Source of the DNA: Limnobacter sp. CACIAM 66H1
GTDB taxonomy: Bacteria; Pseudomonadota; Gammaproteobacteria; Burkholderiales; Burkholderiaceae_B
Direction of reading: 5' to 3'
Length of the DNA: 52,086 nt
NCBI RefSeq assembly: GCF_001601825.1
Contig: NZ_LUJK01000019.1
Coordinates: 1-52,086, forward strand
Shown: in pieces, positions 42,212 through 51,105 of the stretch
Layout of the letters: every line of letters begins with the position of its first letter
Position numbering within the stretch: position 1 is the first letter of the stretch
Program-made: the position numbers and the translations under genes
The notes under the pieces: model-generated
Told to the model about the DNA's origin: nothing
Database searches by the model: none
The model's input: only the letters and a program-made list of their open reading frames with translations

Positions 42212-42232
42212 CAGAAAGCTTAATCAAATACA

Positions 42233-42592
42233 GTGTCTGATCGACTAGAACAACAACGTGAAGAAGTACGCTTTCGCGTACTCCGCTTAATCGAAAGTAA
42301 CCCTGAAATTTCGCAACGCGAGTTGGCCGATGAACTGGGCGTAAGTCTTGGGCAAATCAATTACCAATTGAAAGCGCTAAAAGAGCGGGGGTTAATCAAG
42401 GTAGGCAACTTCTTAAGAAGCGACAACAAGTTGGCCTATGTGTATTTACTCACGCCAAAAGGTGTGGCGGACAAACTGGCAATCACGAAACATTTTTTAG
42501 AGCGCAAACGAAATGAATTTTCGTTGCTGAAAGCTGAGCTTGAAGAACTTGAGCAGGAGACTCGGAGTCTTAAAGAGCCCAAAGTAAAGTAA
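42233..42592 (+). CDS. EPS-associated MarR-type transcriptional regulator
   Basis: A 119-residue protein with a winged helix: 'EISQRELADELGVSLGQINYQLKALKERGLIK' spans about residues 25-56, with wing 'YLLTPKGVADK', and a C-terminal coiled-coil 'FSLLKAELEELEQETRSL' likely for dimerisation. It fits the MarR family regulators that occur in exopolysaccharide loci. GTG 42233 is the start. Upstream are a 16-bp palindrome and an ops element. It probably governs the second block; the mechanism is unproven. Confidence 0.85.
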   Translation: MSDRLEQQREEVRFRVLRLIESNPEISQRELADELGVSLGQINYQLKALKERGLIKVGNFLRSDNKLAYVYLLTPKGVADKLAITKHFLERKRNEFSLLKAELEELEQETRSLKEPKVK

Positions 42593-42688
42593 CTGAGAAA
42601 TGAAACTTAAAAAAATTGATAATGGGTGTGGGAATGCCCCAGTGGAAATTGAAATTCTCTCGTCGATAGACTTCTACTTGACTATTAA

Positions 42689-42946
42689 ATGCAAACTATG
42701 AATTTAGATGATAAGAAACTCGCCATCGTTGGGTTTGAATATGTCGGTCTACCCTTGGCTGTAGCGTTTGGCAGTCAACGACCTGTTATTGACTTTGATA
42801 TTAATCAATCCCGCATCGATGAGCTGCGTTGCGGCCAAGATCACACTCTGGAGTGTGATCCCGCCGATTTGGCGAAGGCTGTGCATTTACTTACACGGCA
42901 GATGTGAATGAATTGCATTCTGCGCAAGTTTATATAGTTACAGTAG
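42689..42946 (+). pseudogene. 5' remnant of a UDP-HexNAc dehydrogenase (TviB/WbpO) gene
   Basis: 'LAIVGFEYVGLPLAVAFG' then 'DINQSRIDELRCGQDHTLE' reads as a TviB/WbpO N-terminus, with GFEY replacing the usual GLGY. Frame 1 stops at 42907 (72 codons). Shifted by one base from about 42885 the reading continues 'FTYTADVNELHSAQVYIVTV', the next part of the same family. After that the similarity ends abruptly, about 85 residues into a protein of about 425. A frameshift plus a large deletion have removed it. Confidence 0.8.
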
Positions 42947-43065
42947 GCATTCGCAGGCCGATATTTCTAAAGCGAAAAAGCTATTGGGTTATGAACCAAA
43001 GTACAATTGTCGATGGTGTAACTGAAGCGATGCCGTGGTACCACGGCAGTATTGTTGATAAGTAA
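42947..43065 (+). pseudogene. 3' remnant of a UDP-GlcNAc 4-epimerase (TviC/WbpP) gene
   Basis: 'HSQADISKAKKLLGYEPKYN' then, after a frameshift near 43005, 'VDGVTEAMPWYHGSIVDK' to a stop at 43063-43065. These are the last ~38 residues of TviC/WbpP-type epimerases. It directly follows the TviB remnant, so one deletion of roughly 2 kb fused the two genes of a UDP-GalNAcA pathway. Confidence 0.78.
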
Positions 43066-43092
43066 CCCCACATCGAGAAATCCCGCATGATT

Positions 43093-43108
43093 TTGACTCT
43101 GGAGTCAA
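43093..43108. repeat. Inverted repeat before the ABC transporter
   Basis: TTGACTC and GAGTCAA (perfect 7-bp arms, TG centre), 42 bp ahead of the TTG start of the ABC transporter. Its core ACTCTGGAGT also occurs in a longer inverted repeat at 42839-42860. Role unknown. Confidence 0.35.
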
Positions 43109-43150
43109 GTCGTTTAGCGCATCTGCCAATTACACTTTGTTGAATTCGCT

Positions 43151-44899
43151 TTGAAAATTTATCAAGATTTAAAATTACTCTGGCCGCATGTAAGTCCGCA
43201 AAGGCGTAAGCATCTGGTCGGGCTCCTGTTTTTGATGCTTATCGGAGCCTGTGCCGAGTTGATTTCGCTAGGAGCAATCGTTCCTTTCATCGCTGTATTA
43301 AGTAACCCCGAGAAAGCTCTGGAAATCGAGGGTATTCGATTACTTCTGGATCTAACCAACTCAGGCCAGGCGCAACTAGGAATCGTAGTCAGCATAGCCT
43401 TGGCCATGATTGTGGGGCTAGCAACTGTCGTACGTCTTGTGTTGCTATGGGCTACCAATAAGGTTGTTTTTGGCATTGGTTATGACATTGGGGTAGGGGT
43501 TTTCTCAAAAACCTTACATCGCCCCTATTCTTGGCACGTAAGCCGAAACAGCAGTGAAGTGCTGGGCGGGTTGACCAAAGCGCAGATTGTGGTCCAGGGT
43601 TATTTGCTCCCATTGTTAAACGCGATTGTTGCAGTGGTTTTGGCAACTGGAATGATAGCTATGCTCGTTTATGTTGATCCGTTCGTGGCTGTAACGGGTG
43701 CTGGAGCCTTTGGATTGTTGTATTTCGCTATGGCGCTTTCTATCCGTAAAAAAATAGCGATAAATGGAGAAAAAATCGCTGAGTCTAACAACAAAAGAAT
43801 TCAGGAGATGCAAGAGGGGATCGGCGGTATTCGTGACGTAATCCTCGACTCCTCTCAGCAAATTTACATCAACAGATTTGCTTCTGTCGATGAAACAATG
43901 AGGCAAGCGCAGGCAAGCAACACATTTTTGGCCAACAGCCCTCGTTTGGCTATCGAAGGGTTGGGCTTAATGATCATCGCTGGGTTTGCCTTGATTGCGA
44001 CTAAGGCCGGCGATCTAAACGAGCTACTACCAGTGCTCGGCGCCCTTGGGCTAGGCGCGCAAAAGCTAATGCCCTTAATTCAGCAAGTTTATATGGGGTG
44101 GAATTCGGCCACAGTAAATCGCCGCTCATTGTTTGATGTTTTAGATTTGCTAGGGCAGCCTGATTATTCAATCGAACCGAGTCCAGTCACCTTTAAGCAA
44201 TCCCTGACCTTACTTAATATTACTTACCATTATCCAACCACCCCAGACAGGCCAGCGCTTGAGCAGATTGATTTGAACATTAAAAAGGGACAGGTTGTAG
44301 GAATTGTTGGGAAAACGGGTAGTGGAAAAAGTACCTTAGTTGATTTGCTTATGGGTCTAATCCCTGCTTCTGAAGGTGATTTTTTAGTTGATGAGAATAG
44401 GCTGGATTCCGAATCGAAATTACGAGGATGGAGTTCTTTGGTGGCACATGTTCCTCAATCAATATTTCTGGCGGACTGCTCTATTGCACAAAATATTGCA
44501 TTGGGCGTTTGCGAGTCAGAAATCGATGAGTCAAAGTTAAGAAAAGCTGCCAAAGCAGCAGAAATTGATGGATATATTAATTCTTTGAGTGGTGGCTATA
44601 AAACTGAAGTGGGTGAGCGCGGTGTGCGCCTATCTGGAGGGCAACGCCAGAGAATTGGTATCGCCAGGGCCCTATACCGACACGCTGAGGTTTTGGTATT
44701 GGACGAGGCTACCAGTGCCTTGGATGATGCAACCGAAAAAAAGGTGATTGATAATATCCACTCTACCTATCCTCATTTAACGATCGTAATGGTGGCGCAT
44801 CGGCTGACCACACTAAGGCAATGCGACTTCATCGTACAAATGGTTGATGGCGCAGTTTCCAAACTCCTCTCTTACAACGAGCTAACCGCAACAAATTAA
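43151..44899 (+). CDS. ABC transporter, permease-ATPase fusion (PglK/MsbA-like flippase)
   Basis: A 582-residue half-transporter. Six membrane helices fill about residues 18-310. The ATPase has Walker A 'GKTGSGKST' (about 386), signature 'LSGGQRQRIG' (about 492), Walker B 'VLVLDEATSAL' (about 514) and the H-loop 'VMVAHRLTT'. PglK, which flips lipid-linked oligosaccharide, has this size and form. Placed at the head of the legionaminic-acid genes, it probably exports a lipid-linked glycan; it is the second flippase in the locus. TTG 43151 is the start by frame; no good ribosome site is seen. Confidence 0.85.
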   Translation: MKIYQDLKLLWPHVSPQRRKHLVGLLFLMLIGACAELISLGAIVPFIAVLSNPEKALEIEGIRLLLDLTNSGQAQLGIVVSIALAMIVGLATVVRLVLLWATNKVVFGIGYDIGVGVFSKTLHRPYSWHVSRNSSEVLGGLTKAQIVVQGYLLPLLNAIVAVVLATGMIAMLVYVDPFVAVTGAGAFGLLYFAMALSIRKKIAINGEKIAESNNKRIQEMQEGIGGIRDVILDSSQQIYINRFASVDETMRQAQASNTFLANSPRLAIEGLGLMIIAGFALIATKAGDLNELLPVLGALGLGAQKLMPLIQQVYMGWNSATVNRRSLFDVLDLLGQPDYSIEPSPVTFKQSLTLLNITYHYPTTPDRPALEQIDLNIKKGQVVGIVGKTGSGKSTLVDLLMGLIPASEGDFLVDENRLDSESKLRGWSSLVAHVPQSIFLADCSIAQNIALGVCESEIDESKLRKAAKAAEIDGYINSLSGGYKTEVGERGVRLSGGQRQRIGIARALYRHAEVLVLDEATSALDDATEKKVIDNIHSTYPHLTIVMVAHRLTTLRQCDFIVQMVDGAVSKLLSYNELTATN

Positions 44900-44915
44900 A
44901 TCAAAGTCAAAATTT

Positions 44916-45896
44916 ATGAAGAATATTTTAGTTACTGGTGCAGATGGGTTTATAGGCTCTCACCTCGTTGAGTCGTTGGTCAAGCAAGGGTACAGGGTAA
45001 AGGCGCTTTCTCAATATAACTCTTTTAACTATTGGGGTTGGCTTGAAGATATCGAATGCCTCAATGATGTTGAGGTGTTGAATGGAGACGTAAGGGACCC
45101 TCATTACTGCAAACATATTACTAAAGATGTCGATACGGTCTTTCATTTGGCAGCTTTAATCGCGATTCCATACTCTTATGTGGCGCCAGATAGTTATGTC
45201 GATACAAATGTTAAAGGCACCCTGAATATTTGTCAGGCCTCACTGGAGAATGGTGTGCAACGGGTTATACACACCTCGACCAGCGAAGTTTATGGCACTG
45301 CTCAGTATGTACCTATAGACGAGAAACATCCTCTACAGCCCCAGTCTCCATACAGTGCGTCAAAGATTGGTGCCGATGCCATGGCGATGAGCTTTTTTAA
45401 TGCCTTCAATTTGCCTGTCACTATTGCAAGGCCATTTAACACCTATGGACCAAGGCAGTCTGCAAGAGCAGTCATTCCGACAATCATCACTCAAATTGCG
45501 AACGGCAAAAAGGAAATTCAGTTAGGCGATGTTTCTCCAACCAGGGACTTTAATTACGTTCTTGATACGTGTAAGGGATTTATTGAACTGGCGCGTTGTG
45601 ATCAGGCGGTTGGCGAAACAGTGAATGTGGGGTCCAACTATGAAATTTCTGTAGGTGATACTCTCGAACTGATCCGAGAGTTGATGGATAGCGACGTAAA
45701 GTTCATCACGGACGAGCAAAGAATACGCCCAGAAAAATCTGAAGTATTCAGACTATGGTGTGATAACACTAAAATCAGAGAAATGACAGGCTTTAAGCCA
45801 AGCTTTAATATTCGTCAGGGTCTACAGGCGACGATAGATTGGTTCTCTATTCCAGAGAATTTGCAAAAATACAAGTCAGACATCTATAACGTGTGA
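44916..45896 (+). CDS. legB: LegB, nucleotide-GlcNAc 4,6-dehydratase
   Basis: A 326-residue extended SDR. 'VTGADGFIGSHLVE' at the start, 'DTVFHLAALIAIPYSYVAP' (about 71), 'TSTSEVYGTA' and the YxxxK at Tyr146/Lys150 ('YSASKIGAD'), 'RPFNTYGPRQSARAVIPTI' (about 170). These identify LegB-type dehydratases, which make the 4-keto-6-deoxy sugar (GDP-linked in Campylobacter) that starts legionaminic acid synthesis. It begins a run of seven closely spaced genes; legC follows after 9 bp. Confidence 0.9.
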   Translation: MKNILVTGADGFIGSHLVESLVKQGYRVKALSQYNSFNYWGWLEDIECLNDVEVLNGDVRDPHYCKHITKDVDTVFHLAALIAIPYSYVAPDSYVDTNVKGTLNICQASLENGVQRVIHTSTSEVYGTAQYVPIDEKHPLQPQSPYSASKIGADAMAMSFFNAFNLPVTIARPFNTYGPRQSARAVIPTIITQIANGKKEIQLGDVSPTRDFNYVLDTCKGFIELARCDQAVGETVNVGSNYEISVGDTLELIRELMDSDVKFITDEQRIRPEKSEVFRLWCDNTKIREMTGFKPSFNIRQGLQATIDWFSIPENLQKYKSDIYNV

Positions 45897-45905
45897 GTTG
45901 ATTTT

Positions 45906-47051
45906 ATGGATTCTCTGATTCGCTTTGTGCGTGAGCAGTATCGAACGAACGAGTTTATCCCATTGCATGCCCCCCAATTTTTCGGGCGCGAGCGTGAAAT
46001 GGTTTTGGACACTATAGAGTCGACTTTCGTATCAAGCGTTGGTTCTTACGTTGACCGTTTTGAACGGGAAATTGCAGAACTTACAGGTTGCGAACGAGCA
46101 GTTGCCGTGGTGAACGGTACAGCAGGTATTCATGTCGCCTTGAAACTAGCAGGTGTCGCGGCCGGTGATTTGGTCGTGACTCAAGCATTGACATTTGTGG
46201 CCACCTGTAACGCCATTAATTATTGCAATGCGGAACCACTATTTATCGACGTTGATCGTCATACCCTTGGGCTCTCCCCCAAAAGTCTAGAGGCTTGGCT
46301 CTCAGAGCATGCATTACTTGATGACAACGGTGAATGTAGAACTAAATCTGAGCATCGCAGAGTTTCAGCATGCCTCCCAATGCATACTTTTGGACACCCT
46401 GTTGAGCTAGACCAGTTAATCAGTGTATGTAATCGCTGGAACCTGGCTCTAATTGAAGATGCAGCCGAGTCTTTGGGAAGCTATTACAAAGGAATCCATA
46501 CTGGAACCTTCGGCAAGATTGGAGTGCTGAGTCTTAACGGTAATAAAATTATCACAACCGGTGGTGGTGGCATGTTGTTAACCAACGATGAATTGGGGCA
46601 GCGGGCCAAGCACCTCACAACAACTGCCAAGCTTCCACACCCGTACGAGTTTGTTCATGATGAGGTTGGTTACAACTATCGTATGCCAAATCTTAACGCT
46701 GCTCTCGGATGTGCCCAGTTAGCTCAATTACCAATTTTTCTCAAGTCGAAACGTCTACTTGCTAATAGATACATTGAATTTTTTGCAGATAGTGATTTCA
46801 GACCCGTAGTCGAACCCGAGCACTGTCAATCAAACTACTGGCTGAATGCCGTGATATGCCCAGATCGCTCCTCCAGAGATGAGTTGTTAAAAGCAACTAA
46901 CGATGCAGGAGTTATGACTAGACCGTTGTGGGCCTTAATGTCTAGCTTGCAACCCTACAAAGAGGCGTTGAAGGGTTCACTCGATAACTCTAAATGGCTT
47001 GAAGATCGAGTTGTAAATCTGCCCAGTAGTGTTTTGCCGTCAGGAGAATAA
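45906..47051 (+). CDS. legC: LegC, PLP-dependent sugar 4-aminotransferase
   Basis: A 381-residue DegT/DnrJ/EryC1-family enzyme of normal LegC length. 'PLHAPQFFGREREMV' (about 19), 'AVVNGTAGIHVAL', 'ALIEDAAESLGSYY' (about 185) and the PLP lysine Lys214 in 'LSLNGNKIITTGGGG' are present. It aminates the 4-keto group formed by LegB. An AGGAGA inside its last codons serves as ribosome site for the next gene. Confidence 0.9.
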   Translation: MDSLIRFVREQYRTNEFIPLHAPQFFGREREMVLDTIESTFVSSVGSYVDRFEREIAELTGCERAVAVVNGTAGIHVALKLAGVAAGDLVVTQALTFVATCNAINYCNAEPLFIDVDRHTLGLSPKSLEAWLSEHALLDDNGECRTKSEHRRVSACLPMHTFGHPVELDQLISVCNRWNLALIEDAAESLGSYYKGIHTGTFGKIGVLSLNGNKIITTGGGGMLLTNDELGQRAKHLTTTAKLPHPYEFVHDEVGYNYRMPNLNAALGCAQLAQLPIFLKSKRLLANRYIEFFADSDFRPVVEPEHCQSNYWLNAVICPDRSSRDELLKATNDAGVMTRPLWALMSSLQPYKEALKGSLDNSKWLEDRVVNLPSSVLPSGE

Positions 47052-47055
47052 GAGC

Positions 47056-48219
47056 TTGCGAGTAGCTTTCTTTACCAGCACACGGGCTGAGTATGGTTTA
47101 TTAAAGCCCATCATGAAAGAGGCTAGCGCCCGTATATGCGTAGACGTTCAGCTTATTGTATCTGGCACACATCTTTCAAAAGCCCACGGTGACACATTGA
47201 GTGAAATTCTTGAAGATGGCTTTTCTGTCGATGCCTACGTTGATATGTCTCCTATTCTAGATGACGCTTTGAGCGTGTCTAGGTCGGGTGCAAAAGTTTT
47301 GTCTGGAGTTGCTGATGCTCTGGTTAAACTAAAGCCCGATGTGTTGCTGCTGCTGGGTGATCGCTATGAACTTCTGGCTGCAGCGCAGGCTGCTCTCCTT
47401 TGCGGCGTGCCAATTGCGCATATTCATGGCGGAGAAATTACTGAAGGTGCTATTGACGACGCTATCCGTCATTCAATAACAAAATTGGCACACTGGCATT
47501 TCGCAGCTGCTGAGTCTTATGCCGAAAGAATTCAGCAAATGGGAGAGTCCCCCGAGCGAGTATGGAATGTTGGTGCTCCGGCAATGGACAATATTTTTTC
47601 GCTAGATGCAGTGCCAAAATCAGAGATTGAAGATTATTTGGGTGTATCGTTGAAGTCGCCAAGCTTTCTTGTCACTTATCACCCCGTTACTGTGGATCGG
47701 AAAGGCGGTGTGGCTGCTATGAATGCCTTGATAGCTGCGCTTGATTCGACAAAGGGCACTGTGATAATAACCGGTGTTAATGCGGATCCGGGGGCTGGTG
47801 ACATTCGAAATACTCTAAATAACTTTGCGGCACACAATTCGAATACAGTAAAGTTGGTTGAGTCCCTTGGCTCTCGCCGGTATCTAAGCTTAATGCGATA
47901 TGTCGATGTTGTTTTAGGTAATTCCTCCAGTGGGTTACTTGAGGCGCCCGCAATAGGTGTTCCCACCGTTGATATTGGTGCACGACAGAGGGGGCGGCTA
48001 AGAGCGCCCTCTGTCATTCATTGCGAGGGCGAATATTCTGAGATCGTTGCGGCGATTGAGAAAGCTTTGTCTAAAGAACACAGAGCGGTGGCGTCAATGT
48101 GCCAATCTCCTTACGGTCAAGCAGGTGTGTCGCGCAAGATTGTCGATACTCTTACGTCAGTCGATCTGAAAAATACCTTCAAGCGATTTGTTGACCGCCC
48201 CATAATGCCCAAAAACTAG
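47056..48219 (+). CDS. legG: LegG/NeuC-type hydrolysing NDP-sugar 2-epimerase
   Basis: A 387-residue hydrolysing epimerase. 'VAFFTSTRAEYGLLKPIM' (start), 'VSGTHLSKAHG', 'LLLLGDRYELLAAAQAAL' (about 95), 'HIHGGEITEGAIDDAIRHSITK' in part (about 121) and 'LGNSSSGLLEAPAIGVPTVDIG' (about 290) are characteristic. It removes the nucleotide and inverts C2 to give the 2,4-diacetamido-mannose-type sugar used by NeuB. TTG 47056 is preferred: AGGAGA lies 8 bp upstream, and the start is 4 bp after legC. The GTG at 47029 would lack a site. Confidence 0.9.
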   Translation: MRVAFFTSTRAEYGLLKPIMKEASARICVDVQLIVSGTHLSKAHGDTLSEILEDGFSVDAYVDMSPILDDALSVSRSGAKVLSGVADALVKLKPDVLLLLGDRYELLAAAQAALLCGVPIAHIHGGEITEGAIDDAIRHSITKLAHWHFAAAESYAERIQQMGESPERVWNVGAPAMDNIFSLDAVPKSEIEDYLGVSLKSPSFLVTYHPVTVDRKGGVAAMNALIAALDSTKGTVIITGVNADPGAGDIRNTLNNFAAHNSNTVKLVESLGSRRYLSLMRYVDVVLGNSSSGLLEAPAIGVPTVDIGARQRGRLRAPSVIHCEGEYSEIVAAIEKALSKEHRAVASMCQSPYGQAGVSRKIVDTLTSVDLKNTFKRFVDRPIMPKN

Positions 48220-48247
48220 ACTGCGATATCTCTTATTGGATTAATCA

Positions 48248-49330
48248 ATGAATAAAGTCTATATAGTCGCTGAAGCAGGCGTAAATCATAATGGTCAATT
48301 GGCACTCGCTCGAGACTTGGTGAATGTTGCCGCAGACTCTGGTGCAGATGCGGTTAAGTTTCAAACTTTTGATGCAAAAAAGTTAGCTACCTCCGCAGCT
48401 CCCAAAGCTGCTTATCAAGTGAATACAACTGATGCTGAAGAGTCTCAACTAGAGATGCTGCAAATGTTAGAACTCCCGCACGAATGGCATTGGGAGCTTG
48501 CAGATCTCGCTCGTTCTCGCGGAATTGAGTTTCTTTCTACGGCCTTTGATTCAGATAGCTTGAGCTTTTTAGAAAAGCTGAATATGCCTTTTTACAAAGT
48601 TCCATCTGGCGAGCTGACTAATGGGCCATTACTTTGGAAGTTCGCTCGAACGCGTCGCCCTTTGGTAGTTTCTACTGGCATGGCGACTTTGTCAGAGGTT
48701 GAGGAAGCTCTCGCCATTATCAACCACGCTTTAAACGCGGATGAGGAGCCACAAAATATTCAGGAGGTGTGGAGAGGCTGGAGTAATTCAACTTGGAGAA
48801 CCAAGCTTCTAGGTAGGGTTACTCTGCTTCACTGCACCTCTCAGTATCCAACGCCAATAGCTGAGTGCAACCTGCGGGCAATGGACGCTTTGGGTGTTTT
48901 CGGGTTACCTGTCGGTTATTCAGATCATACTGAGGGCACTCTTGTTCCAGTGGCCGCTGTGGCCCGAGGCGCAACATTTATAGAAAAACACTTCACTCTT
49001 GACCGTACTATGCCGGGGCCCGATCACAAAGCCTCTCTTGAGCCTGGTGAATTAGTCAATATGGTCAAGCAGATTCGTGATGTTGAAAGAGCCATGGGTG
49101 ATTCAATGAAATGCCCACAGCAAAGCGAGTGGAACACTCGATTAGCTGCTCGACAATCCGTGGTGGCGGCCCGGCCCATAAAAGCAGGTCACCTGTTCTC
49201 TCGTGATGATCTTAAGACGGCGCGAAGTGGCGGGCAGGGAATTCCTCCAAATTCCCTCTGGGAGCTTGTCGGAGCTACCGCGATGAAGGATTGCGGTGTG
49301 GGTGAGCCGATATCTAGATGGCCAAAATAG
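48248..49330 (+). CDS. legI: LegI/NeuB-type legionaminic acid synthase
   Basis: A 360-residue NeuB-family enzyme with a C-terminal SAF (antifreeze-like) domain. 'YIVAEAGVNHNGQLALA' (start), 'GADAVKFQTF', 'YKVPSGELTN' (about 117), 'HCTSQYPTP' (about 197), 'GYSDHTEGT', 'IEKHFTLDRTMPGPDHKASLEP' in part (about 244) and a C-terminal 'RQSVVAARPIKAG'. It condenses phosphoenolpyruvate with the six-carbon sugar to form a nonulosonic acid. An inserted charged stretch (about 163-187) distinguishes it from sialate synthases. Its end overlaps the acetyltransferase by 13 bases. Confidence 0.92.
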   Translation: MNKVYIVAEAGVNHNGQLALARDLVNVAADSGADAVKFQTFDAKKLATSAAPKAAYQVNTTDAEESQLEMLQMLELPHEWHWELADLARSRGIEFLSTAFDSDSLSFLEKLNMPFYKVPSGELTNGPLLWKFARTRRPLVVSTGMATLSEVEEALAIINHALNADEEPQNIQEVWRGWSNSTWRTKLLGRVTLLHCTSQYPTPIAECNLRAMDALGVFGLPVGYSDHTEGTLVPVAAVARGATFIEKHFTLDRTMPGPDHKASLEPGELVNMVKQIRDVERAMGDSMKCPQQSEWNTRLAARQSVVAARPIKAGHLFSRDDLKTARSGGQGIPPNSLWELVGATAMKDCGVGEPISRWPK

Positions 49331-49965
49331 TTCCTCCCTTTGTATTGCTTGGTGCAGGAGGGCATTCTCGTGTAATCCTGGCGTTGGCGCGCGCTGCCAA
49401 CTACGAAGTATTGGGTGTTTGCGACCCAGTATTGGAAGAGCAAAAGGTATCTGACTGGGAAGGTCTTAAAGTGCTGGGTGGCGACAATGTCTTGACCGAG
49501 TTTGAGCCCGAAGAAGTTTCATTGATGTTAGGAGTGGGGCCGCTGCCTAGAAATAATCTGAGGGAAAGGCTCTTTGACCTTTGGTCTGGCCGTGGCTACA
49601 ACTTTCCGGCACTTGTGCATCCCGCCTCTTGGGTTGCTCCTGATGTAATGCTTCATCGAGGAGTTCAGATAATGGCAGGAGCCATTATCCAACCAGGTAC
49701 TCTAATTGGTGAGAACAGCACGATAAACACTCATGCTAGCGTCGATCACGATTGCACTTTGGGTAAACACGTGCATGTAGCTCCCGGGGCTACAATCTGC
49801 GGATCTGTTTGCGTGGGTGACAGCGCATTTATAGGAGCAGGTTCAACTGTGATCCAACAATTAGACATTGGCACCAAGGCTTTAGTTGGCGCCGGCACAA
49901 CGGTAATAAGAAACTTGAAACCCGGGGAGCATCTCGTGGATAAGCTAAAGAGTTCTACCAAATGA
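49318..49965 (+). CDS. NeuD/PglD-type sugar O/N-acetyltransferase
   Basis: A 215-residue protein. The N-terminal 'VLLGAGGHSRVILALARAA' is the PglD-like nucleotide-sugar-binding domain. Residues about 95-200 are hexapeptide repeats of a left-handed beta helix ('VQIMAGAIIQPGTLIGENS', 'INTHASVDHDCTLG' with the catalytic His). It likely acetylates the C4 amino group (LegH role) or an O-position of the nonulosonic acid. No other acetyltransferase is in the cluster, which favours the LegH role (inference). Confidence 0.85.
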   Translation: MAKIVPPFVLLGAGGHSRVILALARAANYEVLGVCDPVLEEQKVSDWEGLKVLGGDNVLTEFEPEEVSLMLGVGPLPRNNLRERLFDLWSGRGYNFPALVHPASWVAPDVMLHRGVQIMAGAIIQPGTLIGENSTINTHASVDHDCTLGKHVHVAPGATICGSVCVGDSAFIGAGSTVIQQLDIGTKALVGAGTTVIRNLKPGEHLVDKLKSSTK

Positions 49966-50052
49966 AATGTTTGCTTAACCCTAGAAAACTATTTTCAAGA
50001 ATACTTCGAGTACATGAATTTATGACGATAAAAATTGAGAGAGTCACGCGAA

Positions 50053-51102
50053 ATGAGCTCAATTAGTATGACTTGGAAAAAGGCATTACTAAATGAGTCA
50101 GCGACTATCAAAGATGCTATCAAATGCCTAGATCAGGCTGCGATGAAGATCGCTTTGGTTGTTAATTCAGAGCTAAAGCTTACTGGTACGATTTCCGATG
50201 GAGACATTCGTAGAGGTTTGCTTCGTGGTCTCAACATGGACAGCCCGATCGGTTTGGTGTTGCATGGCAACCCCTTTGTTGTCAATCCTGAGATAAACAG
50301 AGAAACAGTCCTTCAATTGATGAAGGCAAATAAAATTCAGCAAATTCCTGTTGTCGATCACGAGGGGCATGTTTTAGGACTTCACCTTTGGGACGACGTA
50401 TGTCTTCCAAAAGCCCGATCAAACACCATGATAATTATGGCTGGGGGCAAGGGAACTCGTTTACGTCCATATACGGAGAACTGTCCGAAACCTATGCTTC
50501 CCGTGGCAGGCCGCCCAATGCTTGAACATATCATTGAGAGAGCCGTTCATAACGGCTTTAATCATTTTATCTTGGCAGTTCATTACCTTGGCCATATGGT
50601 TGAAGAGTACTTTGGTGATGGTAAGAAGTTCAACGTATCAATTGAGTATTTGAGAGAACAAGCACCTCTTGGTACCGCTGGTGCGCTAAGCCTGTTAGAA
50701 CAAAAGCCGACTGAACCAATCGTCGTTACTAACGGTGATGTGTTGACTGACCTTAATTATGCCGAGTTGCTAGATTTTCATTTGATGCACCAGGCTTCAG
50801 CTACTATGGCTGTGCGAACTCATGAGTGGCAGCACCCGTTTGGTGTCGTCCAAACTAAAGGTGTTGACATCACAGGGTTCGAAGAAAAGCCCATCTCGCG
50901 TACTCATATCAATGCGGGTGTTTATGTTCTTGATCCAATATCCCTGGACTCATTAGACAATGCTTGCCATTGTGACATGCCAACTTTATTCGAGAGACTT
51001 CAGTTAAAAGGACTTCGTACGGTAGCCTATCCAATGCATGAGCCCTGGCTTGATGTGGGTCGTCCAGCAGATTATGAGTCGGCACAGAGAAGCGCAGAGT
51101 AA
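50053..51102 (+). CDS. CBS-domain nucleotidyltransferase (PtmE-like)
   Basis: A 349-residue protein. Residues about 10-125 are two CBS domains ('IALVVNSELKLTGTISDGDI' and 'IPVVDHEGHVLGL'). From about 130 a nucleotidyltransferase follows: 'MAGGKGTRLRPYT', 'CPKPMLPVAGRPMLEHII', 'APLGTAGAL', 'VTNGDVLTD', 'EPWLDVGRPADYE'. In Campylobacter, PtmE of this make-up forms GDP-glucosamine for the GDP-linked legionaminic route. ATG 50053 is preferred to the TTG at 50035; ATG 50068 is possible. PtmA and PtmF partners are not in the window. 4 bp separate it from legF. Confidence 0.85.
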   Translation: MSSISMTWKKALLNESATIKDAIKCLDQAAMKIALVVNSELKLTGTISDGDIRRGLLRGLNMDSPIGLVLHGNPFVVNPEINRETVLQLMKANKIQQIPVVDHEGHVLGLHLWDDVCLPKARSNTMIIMAGGKGTRLRPYTENCPKPMLPVAGRPMLEHIIERAVHNGFNHFILAVHYLGHMVEEYFGDGKKFNVSIEYLREQAPLGTAGALSLLEQKPTEPIVVTNGDVLTDLNYAELLDFHLMHQASATMAVRTHEWQHPFGVVQTKGVDITGFEEKPISRTHINAGVYVLDPISLDSLDNACHCDMPTLFERLQLKGLRTVAYPMHEPWLDVGRPADYESAQRSAE

Positions 51103-51105
51103 ACT

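Noticed and set aside
42043-42240. 65-codon plus-strand frame in the leader before the MarR-type gene
   Set aside because: Covers the palindrome and ops element, shows no protein-like composition and has no ribosome site.
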